Both the position numbers and the translations under genes were made by a program. Shown here one piece after another: positions 1-7,556 of a stretch of 9,994 nt of DNA. Source of the DNA: Bacteroidales bacterium GP4 (GTDB taxonomy: Bacteria > Bacteroidota > Bacteroidia > Bacteroidales > Muribaculaceae); the NCBI GenBank assembly GCA_001701065.1, contig DAAL01000095.1, forward strand, positions 43,204 through 53,197. The letters are read 5' to 3'. Each line of letters starts with the position of its first letter. Positions within the stretch are counted from its first letter, which is position 1. The notes under the pieces are model-generated. The model searched no databases. It had not been told where the DNA came from and saw nothing but the letters and a program-made list of their open reading frames with translations.

Positions 1-1908
1 ACGACGCTATTGTCCAAGATTGACTCGCCGAAAGACCTCCGGGAGCTTCCGGTGGAGAAATTGGGGCAAGTGTGCGACGAAATCCGACAATTCCTCATTA
101 ATTCACTGTCAAGCAATCCCGGGCATTTCGCTTCAAGCATGGGAGCCGTGGAGCTTACAGTTGCGCTCCACTATGTGTTCAATACCCCTTACGACCGGAT
201 TGTTTGGGATGTGGGACATCAGGCTTACGGACACAAGCTGCTCACAGGGCGGCGCGACGTGTTCCACACCAACCGCAAGCTCAACGGCATCAGCGGATTC
301 CCTAACCCTGACGAAAGCGAGTATGACGCGTTCATTGCCGGACATGCGTCCAACTCCATATCGGCTGCTCTGGGAATGTCAGTGGCAAGCACTCTTCAGA
401 AAGAGAATCCACGGCGCAATGTGGTGGCAGTCATCGGCGACGCGTCCATCAGCGGCGGACTCGCCTTTGAAGGGCTCAACAATGCCGCTATCAACAAGAA
501 TAACCTGCTTATAATCCTCAATGACAATGACATGTCCATTGACCGGAATGTAGGCGCGCTGAATTCTTATCTCACCCACCTTAATACCACAAAAGCCTAT
601 AACGCTTTCCGTTACAAGACCTACAAGCTTCTCCGTAAGCTGCATTTGGTGAGCGACAAAGGAAAAAATTTCATCCTGAGGTTCAACAATAGCCTGAAAT
701 CGCTTATAAGCCATCAGCAGAACATATTCGAGGGGCTTAACATCCGCTACTTCGGTCCGTTTGACGGTCATGACATCGAAAAGATGGTAAGAGTGCTCAA
801 CGACATCAAGGACATGGACGGTCCCCGGATTCTGCATTTACGCACAGTGAAAGGGAAAGGCTACGAACCTGCCGAAAAGAATCCATCGGAATGGCACGCC
901 CCCGGATTATTCAATCCTAAGTCAGGCGAACGTCTTGAAACCAAGTCGCAGGGCGGACCGTTGAAGTATCAGGATGTATTCGGAAAAACTCTTCTTGAAC
1001 TTGCACGCCGTAACGACAAGATAGTAGGCATCACCGCAGCCATGCCCAGCGGAACATCCATGAGCATCATGCAGGAAGTCATGCCTGACAGGGTATTTGA
1101 TGTGGGTATTTCGGAAGGACATGCCGTTACATTCTCGGCGGGTCTCGCCAAGGACGGTATGCACCCCTTCTGCGCTATATATTCTTCATTCACGCAGAGA
1201 GCTTACGACCACATAATCCATGATGTGGCTATCCAGCGGTTGCCGGTGACATTGTGCCTTGACCGAGCCGGAATTGTGGGCGAAGACGGAGTGACCCATC
1301 ATGGGGTGTTTGACCTCGCCTATCTACGCCCTATCCCCAACCTCATCATTTCAGCGCCTGCCGATGAAAGCACATTGAGGAACCTTATGTTCACGTCGCA
1401 GAATCAGAACCACGGACCATTTGTAATCCGTTATCCGAGAGGGAGGGGTGCTAACCCTGACTGGGAAACTCCGCTTAAAGAGATTCCGGTGGGGAAAGGC
1501 TACAAAATCAAGGACGGAAATGACGCGGTGGTGCTCTCGCTCGGCACATTGCGCAAAAACGCTCTTTCGGCGATAGAGAAGGTAGAAAAGGCTACCGGAA
1601 AGTCCGTCGCATTGTACGATATGGTGTTTTTGAAGCCCATCGACGAAGATATTTTGAATGAAGTAGCACAATCCGGATTACCGATTGTTACTATAGAAGA
1701 CGGTGTCAAAAAAGGAGGATTAGGCTCCGCAGTCACCGAGTGGATGGCTGAACATGGCTATACCCCGTCCATTAAGATGATAGGAGTACCTGATGAGTTT
1801 GTAGCCCACGGAAAAGTGCCTGAACTGATGCATCTGTGCCACATGGACGAAGAAGCCATCGCAAGTGTACTCACTGACATTTTGGAATTAAAAGAACATA
1901 ACGCATGA
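1..1908 (+). CDS. dxs: 1-deoxy-D-xylulose-5-phosphate synthase, 5' end cut by window edge
   Basis: Dxs condenses pyruvate and glyceraldehyde 3-phosphate to DXP using thiamine diphosphate, the first step of the MEP isoprenoid pathway, in the cytosol. The frame is open to base 1. A TTG at 10 could serve as start, but the residues before it (TTLL, then [10 protein letters not shown]) resemble the LLxxIDSP N-terminus I recall from Bacteroides Dxs, so the true start probably lies just outside. Numbering from the TTG, I see the N-terminal transketolase domain with His39 (NPGH), His70 ([12 protein letters not shown]), a GHASNSIS motif near 111-118 and the ThDP/Mg site GDAS (143-146) paired with LNDND (170-174). 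The middle domain has catalytic Glu369 (SEGHAVTF), DRAG at 418 and GEDGVTHHG at 424. The C-terminal domain follows RYPRGRG (474). The 635 codons visible are nearly full length. GDA replaces the usual GDG. The stop overlaps trkA as ATGA. Confidence 0.97.
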   Translation, partial: TTLLSKIDSPKDLRELPVEKLGQVCDEIRQFLINSLSSNPGHFASSMGAVELTVALHYVFNTPYDRIVWDVGHQAYGHKLLTGRRDVFHTNRKLNGISGFPNPDESEYDAFIAGHASNSISAALGMSVASTLQKENPRRNVVAVIGDASISGGLAFEGLNNAAINKNNLLIILNDNDMSIDRNVGALNSYLTHLNTTKAYNAFRYKTYKLLRKLHLVSDKGKNFILRFNNSLKSLISHQQNIFEGLNIRYFGPFDGHDIEKMVRVLNDIKDMDGPRILHLRTVKGKGYEPAEKNPSEWHAPGLFNPKSGERLETKSQGGPLKYQDVFGKTLLELARRNDKIVGITAAMPSGTSMSIMQEVMPDRVFDVGISEGHAVTFSAGLAKDGMHPFCAIYSSFTQRAYDHIIHDVAIQRLPVTLCLDRAGIVGEDGVTHHGVFDLAYLRPIPNLIISAPADESTLRNLMFTSQNQNHGPFVIRYPRGRGANPDWETPLKEIPVGKGYKIKDGNDAVVLSLGTLRKNALSAIEKVEKATGKSVALYDMVFLKPIDEDILNEVAQSGLPIVTIEDGVKKGGLGSAVTEWMAEHGYTPSIKMIGVPDEFVAHGKVPELMHLCHMDEEAIASVLTDILELKEHNA

Positions 1909-3239
1909 AAATAGTTATAGCAGGAGCCGGCGAAGTGGGATCCCATCTGGCAAAACTTCTGTCAAGAGAAGAACAGGATATAATGCTTCTTGACGACAAC
2001 CGTGAAAGGCTGTCGGTGATGGATGCCAATTATAACCTCATGACTCTGTACGGCAGTCCCATTTCTTTCGCTTCGCTCCGCCAGGCTGGTGTGGAGAAGT
2101 GTGACCTGTTCATCGCAGTCACTCCTGACGAAACCACCAACCTTCTTGCCTCCTCCATGGCGAAAAGCATCGGAGCGCAGCGCACCGTGGCGCGAATAGG
2201 AGGGTACGAGTTTCACCGTGAAGAGAACCGTGACTTTGTGACCCGCCTTGGAGTGAACGCCACCATCTACCCGGAATTCCTCGCGGCGCAGGAAATCCGT
2301 ACCGCGCTTAAGCGCACTTGGGTTCGGCACTGGTTTGAACTGCACGACGGTGAGATTATAATCCTCGGTGTAAAGCTACGCGACAACGCCAAAATCATAG
2401 GGATGCAGCTGAAGGATTTCGCCCAGGTGGAGCACAACTTCCACGTGGCGGCAATCAAGCGCAACCACGAAACCATCATACCTCGCGGTGACGACGTGAT
2501 TCAAGACAACGACATCCTCTACTTCGCTACGACCAACGACCATGTCAACGACTTGATTGACTTGTGCGGTAAAGTCGAGCACAAAATCAAGAAAATACTC
2601 ATCATGGGCGGAAGCCGCATCGCCATCCGCCTTGCTGCGCTTGTAGGCAACGAGTACAGGATTAAAATCATCGACAGCGACTACGACAAGTGCCACCAGC
2701 TGCCCGAGAAATGCCCTGACTGCGACATTGTATACGGTGACGCGCGTGACATAGAGATGCTTCGTGAGGAAGGAATTGGCGATATCGACGCATTCATCGC
2801 GCTCACCAACAGTTCCGAAACCAACATCCTCACCTGCCTTACCGCCAAGGAGCTTGGCGTAAAAAAGACCATCGCCGAGGTCGAGGACATCCAGTTTATC
2901 TCCGAAGCCGAAAGCCTTAACATCGGCACTATCATCAATAAGAAACTGCTTGCCTCAAGCAAGATATTCCAGTTCCTTATCGACTTGGATGTGTCGTCGT
3001 CGAAGTGTCTTGCGCTGTCCGATGCCGAAGTGGCTGAGATTGAAGCCGCGCCCAATTCCAAGATAACACGCGACAAAGTAAGGAACCTTAACCTACCCTA
3101 CGGCATGACCATCGCGGCTATGATTCGTGACGGAAAAGGAATGCTTGTGAACGGTAACACCGAGATACGCGAAGGGGACCATGTAGTGGTATTCTGCATG
3201 TACGGGTCCATACACAAAATTGAAAAGTTATTCCGCTGA
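1905..3239 (+). CDS. trkA: Trk potassium uptake system, NAD-binding regulatory subunit TrkA
   Basis: TrkA is the cytosolic peripheral subunit that assembles under the TrkH membrane channel and gates K+ uptake in response to bound nucleotide. The 444 residues form two tandem RCK units, close to the roughly 458-residue E. coli protein. Unit 1 begins with a Rossmann glycine motif GAGEVG (7-12) and has acidic Asp30 at the end of strand 2, followed by a TrkA-C-type segment around 150-220. Unit 2 starts near 229 with a degenerate glycine motif GGSRIA (235-240) and acidic Asp257; its TrkA-C-type segment ends the protein (about 370-444). The ATG is set by a 4-bp ATGA overlap with the dxs stop, which suggests translational coupling. 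trkH follows after 9 bp, as expected for partner subunits. Nucleotide binding is well supported in unit 1 and less certain in unit 2. Confidence 0.97.
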   Translation: MKIVIAGAGEVGSHLAKLLSREEQDIMLLDDNRERLSVMDANYNLMTLYGSPISFASLRQAGVEKCDLFIAVTPDETTNLLASSMAKSIGAQRTVARIGGYEFHREENRDFVTRLGVNATIYPEFLAAQEIRTALKRTWVRHWFELHDGEIIILGVKLRDNAKIIGMQLKDFAQVEHNFHVAAIKRNHETIIPRGDDVIQDNDILYFATTNDHVNDLIDLCGKVEHKIKKILIMGGSRIAIRLAALVGNEYRIKIIDSDYDKCHQLPEKCPDCDIVYGDARDIEMLREEGIGDIDAFIALTNSSETNILTCLTAKELGVKKTIAEVEDIQFISEAESLNIGTIINKKLLASSKIFQFLIDLDVSSSKCLALSDAEVAEIEAAPNSKITRDKVRNLNLPYGMTIAAMIRDGKGMLVNGNTEIREGDHVVVFCMYGSIHKIEKLFR

Positions 3240-3248
3240 CAACTCACT

Positions 3249-4712
3249 ATGGCACTGCTTCGATACAACTTCTCAATCAATTTCCCCATGGTTCTACGTG
3301 TGATGGGGTGGCTGCTTATGGTGGAGTCGGCTTTCATGCTCCTGCCGTTGCTCACCTGTGTCATATACGGTGAAGATGATGTCATAGCATTTCTCATCAC
3401 TGTGGGAGCTACTCTCCTGTCCGGAATAGTCATGACATTCTGCATAAGGCCCTCGGTTACCGCCATGGGAAAGCGTGAAGGCTTCTTGCTTACCTCAATG
3501 GTGTGGGTGCTGTTTTCTTTCTTCGGAATGATTCCGTTCATGTTGAGCGAGCATCCCCTCACGTTTACCGACGCTTTCTTTGAAACCATGTCAGGATTCA
3601 CTACCACAGGGGCATCAGTTTTCCCTAATGTAGATGAACTGTCCCACGGCATCAACCTTTGGCGGTGCCTGACACAGTGGCTGGGAGGTATGGGTATCAT
3701 TCTGTTCACGCTTGCGGTCATCCCCATGCTGAACCATTCGGGAGGTATGCAGATGTTCAACGCCGAAGTGACCGGTATAACCCACGAGAAGCTGCGTCCC
3801 CGCATCAGCCAGACAGCGAAAAGCCTGTGGTTGATATACATAACCCTCAGCGGTACTTTGTGCTTGCTGTTATGGGCTGGTCCCATGGACCTCTTTGACA
3901 GTATATGCCATGCATTCTCAACCATGTCCACCGGAGGATTCTCCACACGTAATGCAAGTATCGCGGCGTGGAACTCTGACTACCTGAAAATAATCATAAC
4001 CATTTTCATGTTTATAGGTGGAGTGAACTTTTCGCTTATCTACAAGCTTTTCAACGGCAGCCCCGGCAGCCTGCTCAAAAATGACACATTCATCACTTAT
4101 ATAAGAATAATAGGATTGACCTTCGTGGCGTTCGTGATAGCCATAATAAGCAAGGGGAAAGCGACATCCATCGAGAGCGTGACCATCGACCCGCTTTTTC
4201 AGATAATCTCCACTATGTCCTCCACCGGACTTACAGCCAATGACTTTATAGAATGGGGACCCTTTGTAATCTCCTTATTGTTCGTGCTGATGTTCTTCGG
4301 CGCATGTGCCGGCTCCACCAGCGGCGGAGCGAAGATTGACCGTTTCATCTTCCTGTTGAAGAATACCCGCAATGAGCTTTACCGTTCAGTCCACCCCAAT
4401 GCCATAACATCGGTGAGGGTAAACGGCAATGTGGTCTCGTCCGAGATTGTAAATAAAGTTATTGCGTTCCTGTGCATATACGTCATGGTGATTTCCGTGG
4501 GAGGTATTGTATTGGCGGCATTTGGAATACCCATTGTGGATGCGTTCTTCGATTCCTTCTCGTGCGTGTCGAATATCGGACTCGGACCTGAATACGGATT
4601 CAGCAATGTCCCTTACCTTGGCAAATGGGTGCTTTCGACCCTCATGCTCATCGGTCGTCTTGAACTATTCACCGTATTAATACTTTTTACACGTACATTT
4701 TGGCAAAAGTAG
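3249..4712 (+). CDS. trkH: Trk potassium uptake system, membrane channel subunit TrkH
   Basis: TrkH is the inner-membrane K+-translocating subunit of the TrkAH system. The 487-residue protein is strongly hydrophobic and shows the four-fold membrane/pore-loop/membrane layout of the TrkH/KtrB superfamily. The selectivity-loop glycines sit in four recognisable segments: TTTGAS (118-123), STGGFST (227-233), SSTGLTA (324-330) and SNIGLG (441-446). The conserved WLGGMGI stretch (144-150) follows pore loop 1. The intramembrane-loop motif GACAGSTSGGAK (351-362) precedes the fourth repeat; this is the gate-forming segment in studied TrkH proteins. The C-terminus GRLELFTVLILF (469-480) is typical of the family. 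It lies 9 bp after trkA on the same strand, so it is almost certainly cotranscribed. No Shine-Dalgarno sequence is visible before the ATG, as is common in Bacteroidetes. The stop TAG opens the only sizeable intergenic gap of the window. Confidence 0.97.
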   Translation: MALLRYNFSINFPMVLRVMGWLLMVESAFMLLPLLTCVIYGEDDVIAFLITVGATLLSGIVMTFCIRPSVTAMGKREGFLLTSMVWVLFSFFGMIPFMLSEHPLTFTDAFFETMSGFTTTGASVFPNVDELSHGINLWRCLTQWLGGMGIILFTLAVIPMLNHSGGMQMFNAEVTGITHEKLRPRISQTAKSLWLIYITLSGTLCLLLWAGPMDLFDSICHAFSTMSTGGFSTRNASIAAWNSDYLKIIITIFMFIGGVNFSLIYKLFNGSPGSLLKNDTFITYIRIIGLTFVAFVIAIISKGKATSIESVTIDPLFQIISTMSSTGLTANDFIEWGPFVISLLFVLMFFGACAGSTSGGAKIDRFIFLLKNTRNELYRSVHPNAITSVRVNGNVVSSEIVNKVIAFLCIYVMVISVGGIVLAAFGIPIVDAFFDSFSCVSNIGLGPEYGFSNVPYLGKWVLSTLMLIGRLELFTVLILFTRTFWQK

Positions 4713-4729
4713 TTTTATAACACATTTTA

Positions 4730-4760
4730 ATAGTGTTGAATATTCAATAAATAACACTAT
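4730..4760. repeat. Nested inverted repeats overlapping the pepT promoter
   Basis: ATAGTGTT (4730-4737) and AACACTAT (4753-4760) form a perfect 8-bp inverted repeat with a 15-nt spacer. Inside it lies a separate perfect 12-bp palindrome, TTGAATATTCAA (4736-4747). The palindrome contains the TTG of the putative -33 element, and the right arm of the large repeat overlaps the TAT of the -7 element. This is the geometry of an operator, although the region is AT-rich, which raises the chance of fortuitous symmetry. A weak trkH transcription-end hairpin is the alternative, but the stem is mostly A/T and is not followed by a T-run. Confidence 0.5.
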
Positions 4761-4765
4761 CTTTG
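4735..4765 (+). promoter_or_regulatory. Bacteroidetes-type promoter for pepT-miaA
   Basis: TATCTTTG at 4758-4765 matches the Bacteroidetes -7 consensus TAnnTTTG exactly. GTTG at 4735-4738 matches the -33 consensus TTTG at three of four bases, and the 19-bp spacing lies in the accepted 19-21 range. This predicts a start site near 4769-4772 and a leader of about 65 nt before the pepT ATG at 4837. Position between trkH and pepT, both on the + strand, fits a promoter that makes pepT-miaA a separate transcription unit. The prediction is by consensus only. Confidence 0.7.
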
Positions 4766-4770
4766 TGATA

Positions 4771-4801
4771 AATGACAATAACGGTAATATATCCGGTCAT
4801 T
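4771..4801 (+). promoter_or_regulatory. Candidate stem-loop at the 5' end of the pepT leader
   Basis: AATGAC (4771-4776) pairs with GTCATT (4796-4801), and stacked inside it CGG (4782-4784) pairs with CCG (4793-4795) around an 8-nt loop. The left side carries a 5-nt bulge (4777-4781). The structure would lie at or within a few bases of the predicted 5' end of the pepT-miaA mRNA, where hairpins often protect transcripts from decay. No known riboswitch is recognised. The start codon, about 35 nt downstream, is not sequestered. Confidence 0.35.
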
Positions 4802-4836
4802 AAATATATTATTAAACACCTTCTAACTTTAGAGCT

Positions 4837-6060
4837 ATGAATGTAGTGGATCGATTTTTACAGTACGTGAAATTTGACACCCAGAGCGATGACACTACCA
4901 ATATGTGGCCATCGACACCGGGTCAAATGGTGTTTGCCGAGCATCTTGAAGAAGAATTACGCTCGATGGGTCTATGTGATATCTCACTTGATGATAACGG
5001 CTACCTTATGGCTACCTTACCGTCAAATGTTGGAAAGCAAGTGCCTACTATAGGGTTTATTGCCCATCTTGACACTTCGCCTGACCTTTCCGGAAAGCAT
5101 GTGCATCCTAAAATTGTCAAGCAGTACGACGGCGGCGACATTGTGCTTAACGAAGAAAAGAACATAATACTTTCACCACGGGAATTTCCCGAACTTGACC
5201 ACTATGTAGGGCAAGAACTCATAGTGACTGACGGTAACACTCTTTTAGGCGCTGACGACAAAGCCGGTATTGCCGAAATAATAACAGCTATACAATATCT
5301 GAAGGATCATCCCGAAATTCCTCACGGAAAAATCAGAATAGCGTTTAACCCCGATGAGGAAATAGGTCAAGGTGCCCATAAATTTGATGTGGAACGCTTC
5401 GGTGCCGACTGGGCTTACACCATGGACGGCGGCGAAATAGGAGAACTCGAATACGAAAACTTCAATGCCGCAGTGGCTAAAATCACTTTCCGTGGTCGTA
5501 ACGTGCATCCCGGTTACGCAAAGCACAAGATGATTAACTCCATCCGCATCGCCAATACATTTACTTCCATGCTTCCTCGCTGGGAAACTCCGGAACACAC
5601 TGAAGGTTACGAGGGATTCTATCACTTGATTTCGATACAGGGCGATGTTGAAAAAACTGATGTGACCTACATCATCCGTGACCATGACCGTGACCGCTTC
5701 GAGCGTCGCAAGAAGGAACTTGAACATCTGGTGCGTAAAATCAACAATGAGTTCCCCAACAGCACCACCATCGAAATCAAGGACCAGTACTACAATATGC
5801 GCGAAAAAATCGAGCCTATAATGTACATCATCGACCTCGCCGAGGACGCTATGCGCAATGTAGGCGTGACACCCCATGTAGTGCCCATCCGCGGAGGAAC
5901 TGACGGTGCGCAACTGTCATTCAAGGGACTTCCGTGCCCCAATATATTCGCAGGAGGGTTGAATTTCCATGGCAGATATGAATACATCCCGGTGAAGTCC
6001 ATGGAAAAAGCCACCGATGTTATTGTGGAAATATCCCGATTGGTAGCTGAACGTTATTAA
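4837..6060 (+). CDS. pepT: Peptidase T (tripeptide aminopeptidase)
   Basis: PepT is a cytosolic dizinc M20B aminopeptidase that removes the N-terminal residue from tripeptides, finishing intracellular peptide breakdown. All expected metal and catalytic positions are visible: His77 and Asp79 (HLDTSPD), bridging Asp140 (GADDKAG), general base Glu174 with zinc ligand Glu175 (NPDEEIG), Asp197 (MDGGEIG) and His378 (NFHGR). The dimerisation/lid domain lies between roughly 207 and 320 and contains VHPGYAKHK (223-231). The substrate-contact motif [11 protein letters not shown] occurs at 352-362. At 407 residues it has the normal family length of about 408. The ATG at 4837 is chosen because homology begins at once ([15 protein letters not shown]) and the upstream gap is non-coding. 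It follows its own predicted promoter and is 10 bp from miaA, so the two are probably cotranscribed. The E-D-Y-type tripeptidase assignment over other M20 peptidases is firm because of the [10 protein letters not shown] segment. Confidence 0.97.
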   Translation: MNVVDRFLQYVKFDTQSDDTTNMWPSTPGQMVFAEHLEEELRSMGLCDISLDDNGYLMATLPSNVGKQVPTIGFIAHLDTSPDLSGKHVHPKIVKQYDGGDIVLNEEKNIILSPREFPELDHYVGQELIVTDGNTLLGADDKAGIAEIITAIQYLKDHPEIPHGKIRIAFNPDEEIGQGAHKFDVERFGADWAYTMDGGEIGELEYENFNAAVAKITFRGRNVHPGYAKHKMINSIRIANTFTSMLPRWETPEHTEGYEGFYHLISIQGDVEKTDVTYIIRDHDRDRFERRKKELEHLVRKINNEFPNSTTIEIKDQYYNMREKIEPIMYIIDLAEDAMRNVGVTPHVVPIRGGTDGAQLSFKGLPCPNIFAGGLNFHGRYEYIPVKSMEKATDVIVEISRLVAERY

Positions 6061-6070
6061 TGGGCGTTTA

Positions 6071-6988
6071 ATGCAGCAACATAGCAATACTCTTGTAATA
6101 ATCACCGGTCCCACCGGTTCCGGTAAAACCGAATTATCAATAAAGTTGGCGAAAGTAATCGGCTGTGAAATCATCTCAGCCGATTCTCGTCAACTTTTTC
6201 GTGATATACCCATCGGTACCGCCGCTCCCACCATCGATGAACTGAAAGCGGTTAAGCATCACCTCATAGGCACTTTAGGGCTTGACGAATACTACAGCGC
6301 AGCACGTTACGAGGAGGATGTGATGAACTTGCTTCCACGGCTGTGGGAAAAGAATCCCGTAGCTATCATGTGCGGTGGCTCGATGATGTACATCGATGCC
6401 GTGGCGCATGGTGTGGACGACCTGCCCACAGTATCGGAGAGCGTGCGCGACGAAGTTAAAAATCTATATGAAAAAGAAGGGCTTGCAGGCATCAGGGCAG
6501 TCCTGCGGAATCTTGACCCTGATTACATGCAAAAAGTGGATTTGTCCAATCCACGACGCATAATCCACGCCATTGAGATAAGCCTTGAAGCGGGAGTCCC
6601 CTACTCGTCACTTCTCACAGGCAAAAAGACATCTCGCCCGTTCAATATCGTTAAAATGATGATTGACTTTCCACGTGAAGAGCTTTTTGACCGCATAAAC
6701 CGCCGTGTGGACAAGATGATAGAAGCCGGAATGATCGAGGAAGCACGGAAAGTTTATCCACTAAGGCATCTGAACTCACTAAACACAGTGGGATACAAAG
6801 AACTTTTCGCCTACTTTGACGGTAAAATGACACGGGAAACAGCTGTGGCGCGCATTGGGAAAAACACTCGCGTTTACGCCAAGAAACAGCTTACCTGGCT
6901 CAACAAGGACACTTCGGTCATACGGCTTAACCCTTCGTCAGCTTACGAAGAGGCAATGCAGGCTATCGCTCCTTTCATCCGACAGTGA
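6071..6988 (+). CDS. miaA: tRNA dimethylallyltransferase
   Basis: MiaA transfers the dimethylallyl group of DMAPP to N6 of adenosine 37 in tRNAs reading codons that begin with U, giving i6A; the product is cytosolic. The P-loop-like motif GPTGSGKT lies at 13-20, followed by ISADSRQLFRDIPIGTA (35-51), which contains the DSRQ substrate-binding motif, and a conserved GGSMMYIDA (102-110). The tRNA-binding insertion spans roughly 115-200. The later motifs NTVGYKEL (238-245) and TRVYAKKQLTWL (266-277) correspond to the family's NTVGYxE and RxYAKRQxTW signatures. The 305-residue length is normal. The start ATG lies 10 bp after the pepT stop and is supported by homology; an ATG at 6060 in another frame stops after three codons. 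The 3' end overlaps the convergent rnfA gene by 14 bp. Confidence 0.97.
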   Translation: MQQHSNTLVIITGPTGSGKTELSIKLAKVIGCEIISADSRQLFRDIPIGTAAPTIDELKAVKHHLIGTLGLDEYYSAARYEEDVMNLLPRLWEKNPVAIMCGGSMMYIDAVAHGVDDLPTVSESVRDEVKNLYEKEGLAGIRAVLRNLDPDYMQKVDLSNPRRIIHAIEISLEAGVPYSSLLTGKKTSRPFNIVKMMIDFPREELFDRINRRVDKMIEAGMIEEARKVYPLRHLNSLNTVGYKELFAYFDGKMTRETAVARIGKNTRVYAKKQLTWLNKDTSVIRLNPSSAYEEAMQAIAPFIRQ

Positions 6989-7556
6989 TTCCGGAGAATC
7001 CCATAAACGCCAACGCAAGCAATCCTGCGCACACAAGCGCAATGGGAACGCCGCGCATAGGCTTAGGCACATCCACAAGCTGAAGATGCTCCCTGATTCC
7101 GGCAAAAAGCACAAGTGCAAGCGTAAAACCGGCGGCAGTGGCAACAGCATACACCAAAGATTCCCCTATGTTGAAATTTTTCTGTATCACAAGTATAGCC
7201 ACACCGAGCACGGCACAGTTCGTAGTGATGAGCGGCAGGAACACACCAAGAGCCGAATAAAGCGCGGGAGCTATCTTTTTTATCACTATCTCAAGCATCT
7301 GCACCAATGACGCTATCACCAGAATGAACACAATGGTCTGCATATAGTTCAGCGACAACGGAGCCAGAACATAGTTCTGCAACAACCATGTGACACAGGT
7401 GGCAAGCGTCATCACAAACATCACCGCCATCCCCATCCCCACTGCCGAGGACAACTTTTTAGACACTCCGAGAAACGGGCATATCCCGAGGAACTGCGCA
7501 AAAACGATATTGTTGACAAATATCGCTGTAACTATGATGGATAGATAAGTTAACAT
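6975..7556 (-). CDS. rnfA: Rnf electron transport complex subunit RnfA
   Basis: RnfA is a six-helix inner-membrane subunit of the Rnf ferredoxin:NAD+ oxidoreductase, homologous to NqrE. Together with RnfE it forms the antiparallel core that holds an intramembrane [2Fe-2S] cluster. The expected cysteines are present as Cys26 in GICPFLGVS and Cys114 in TTNCAVLGVA. Six hydrophobic segments fall near 3-24, 37-60, 70-92, 99-122, 132-153 and 168-188. The length of 193 is standard. It is the last visible gene of the operon. Its ATG sits inside the 3' end of rnfE (7-bp overlap), implying translational coupling. Its own 3' end overlaps the oppositely oriented miaA by 14 bp, so this transcript must end inside or beyond miaA sequence. 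The alternative names RsxA or NqrE-like are excluded only by context: the RnfC-D-G-E-A order indicates Rnf. Confidence 0.96.
   Translation of the reverse strand: MLTYLSIIVTAIFVNNIVFAQFLGICPFLGVSKKLSSAVGMGMAVMFVMTLATCVTWLLQNYVLAPLSLNYMQTIVFILVIASLVQMLEIVIKKIAPALYSALGVFLPLITTNCAVLGVAILVIQKNFNIGESLVYAVATAAGFTLALVLFAGIREHLQLVDVPKPMRGVPIALVCAGLLALAFMGFSGITVG

Noticed and set aside
3098..3946. 282-codon open frame on the minus strand across the trkA end and trkH
   Set aside because: It lies antisense to two well-identified genes, has no recognisable domain and a composition rich in Ser, Met and Pro typical of an antisense shadow.
4824..4831. TAACTTTA as an alternative -7 box next to the pepT start
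   Set aside because: It deviates from TAnnTTTG at the last base, has no TTTG-like element 19-21 bp upstream and would leave almost no leader.
5245..5913. 222-codon open frame on the minus strand inside pepT
   Set aside because: It is fully antisense to a pepT gene with all catalytic residues intact and shows no family signature.
6103..6130. Repeated ACCGGT-type sequences at the start of miaA
   Set aside because: They are the codons for the conserved GPTGSGKT P-loop and are explained by repeated Gly, Thr and Pro codons.
6855..7310. 151-codon plus-strand frame spanning the miaA end and the rnfA antisense strand
   Set aside because: It crosses two conserved genes in other frames and encodes a Lys/Arg/His/Ser-rich sequence without any recognisable motif.
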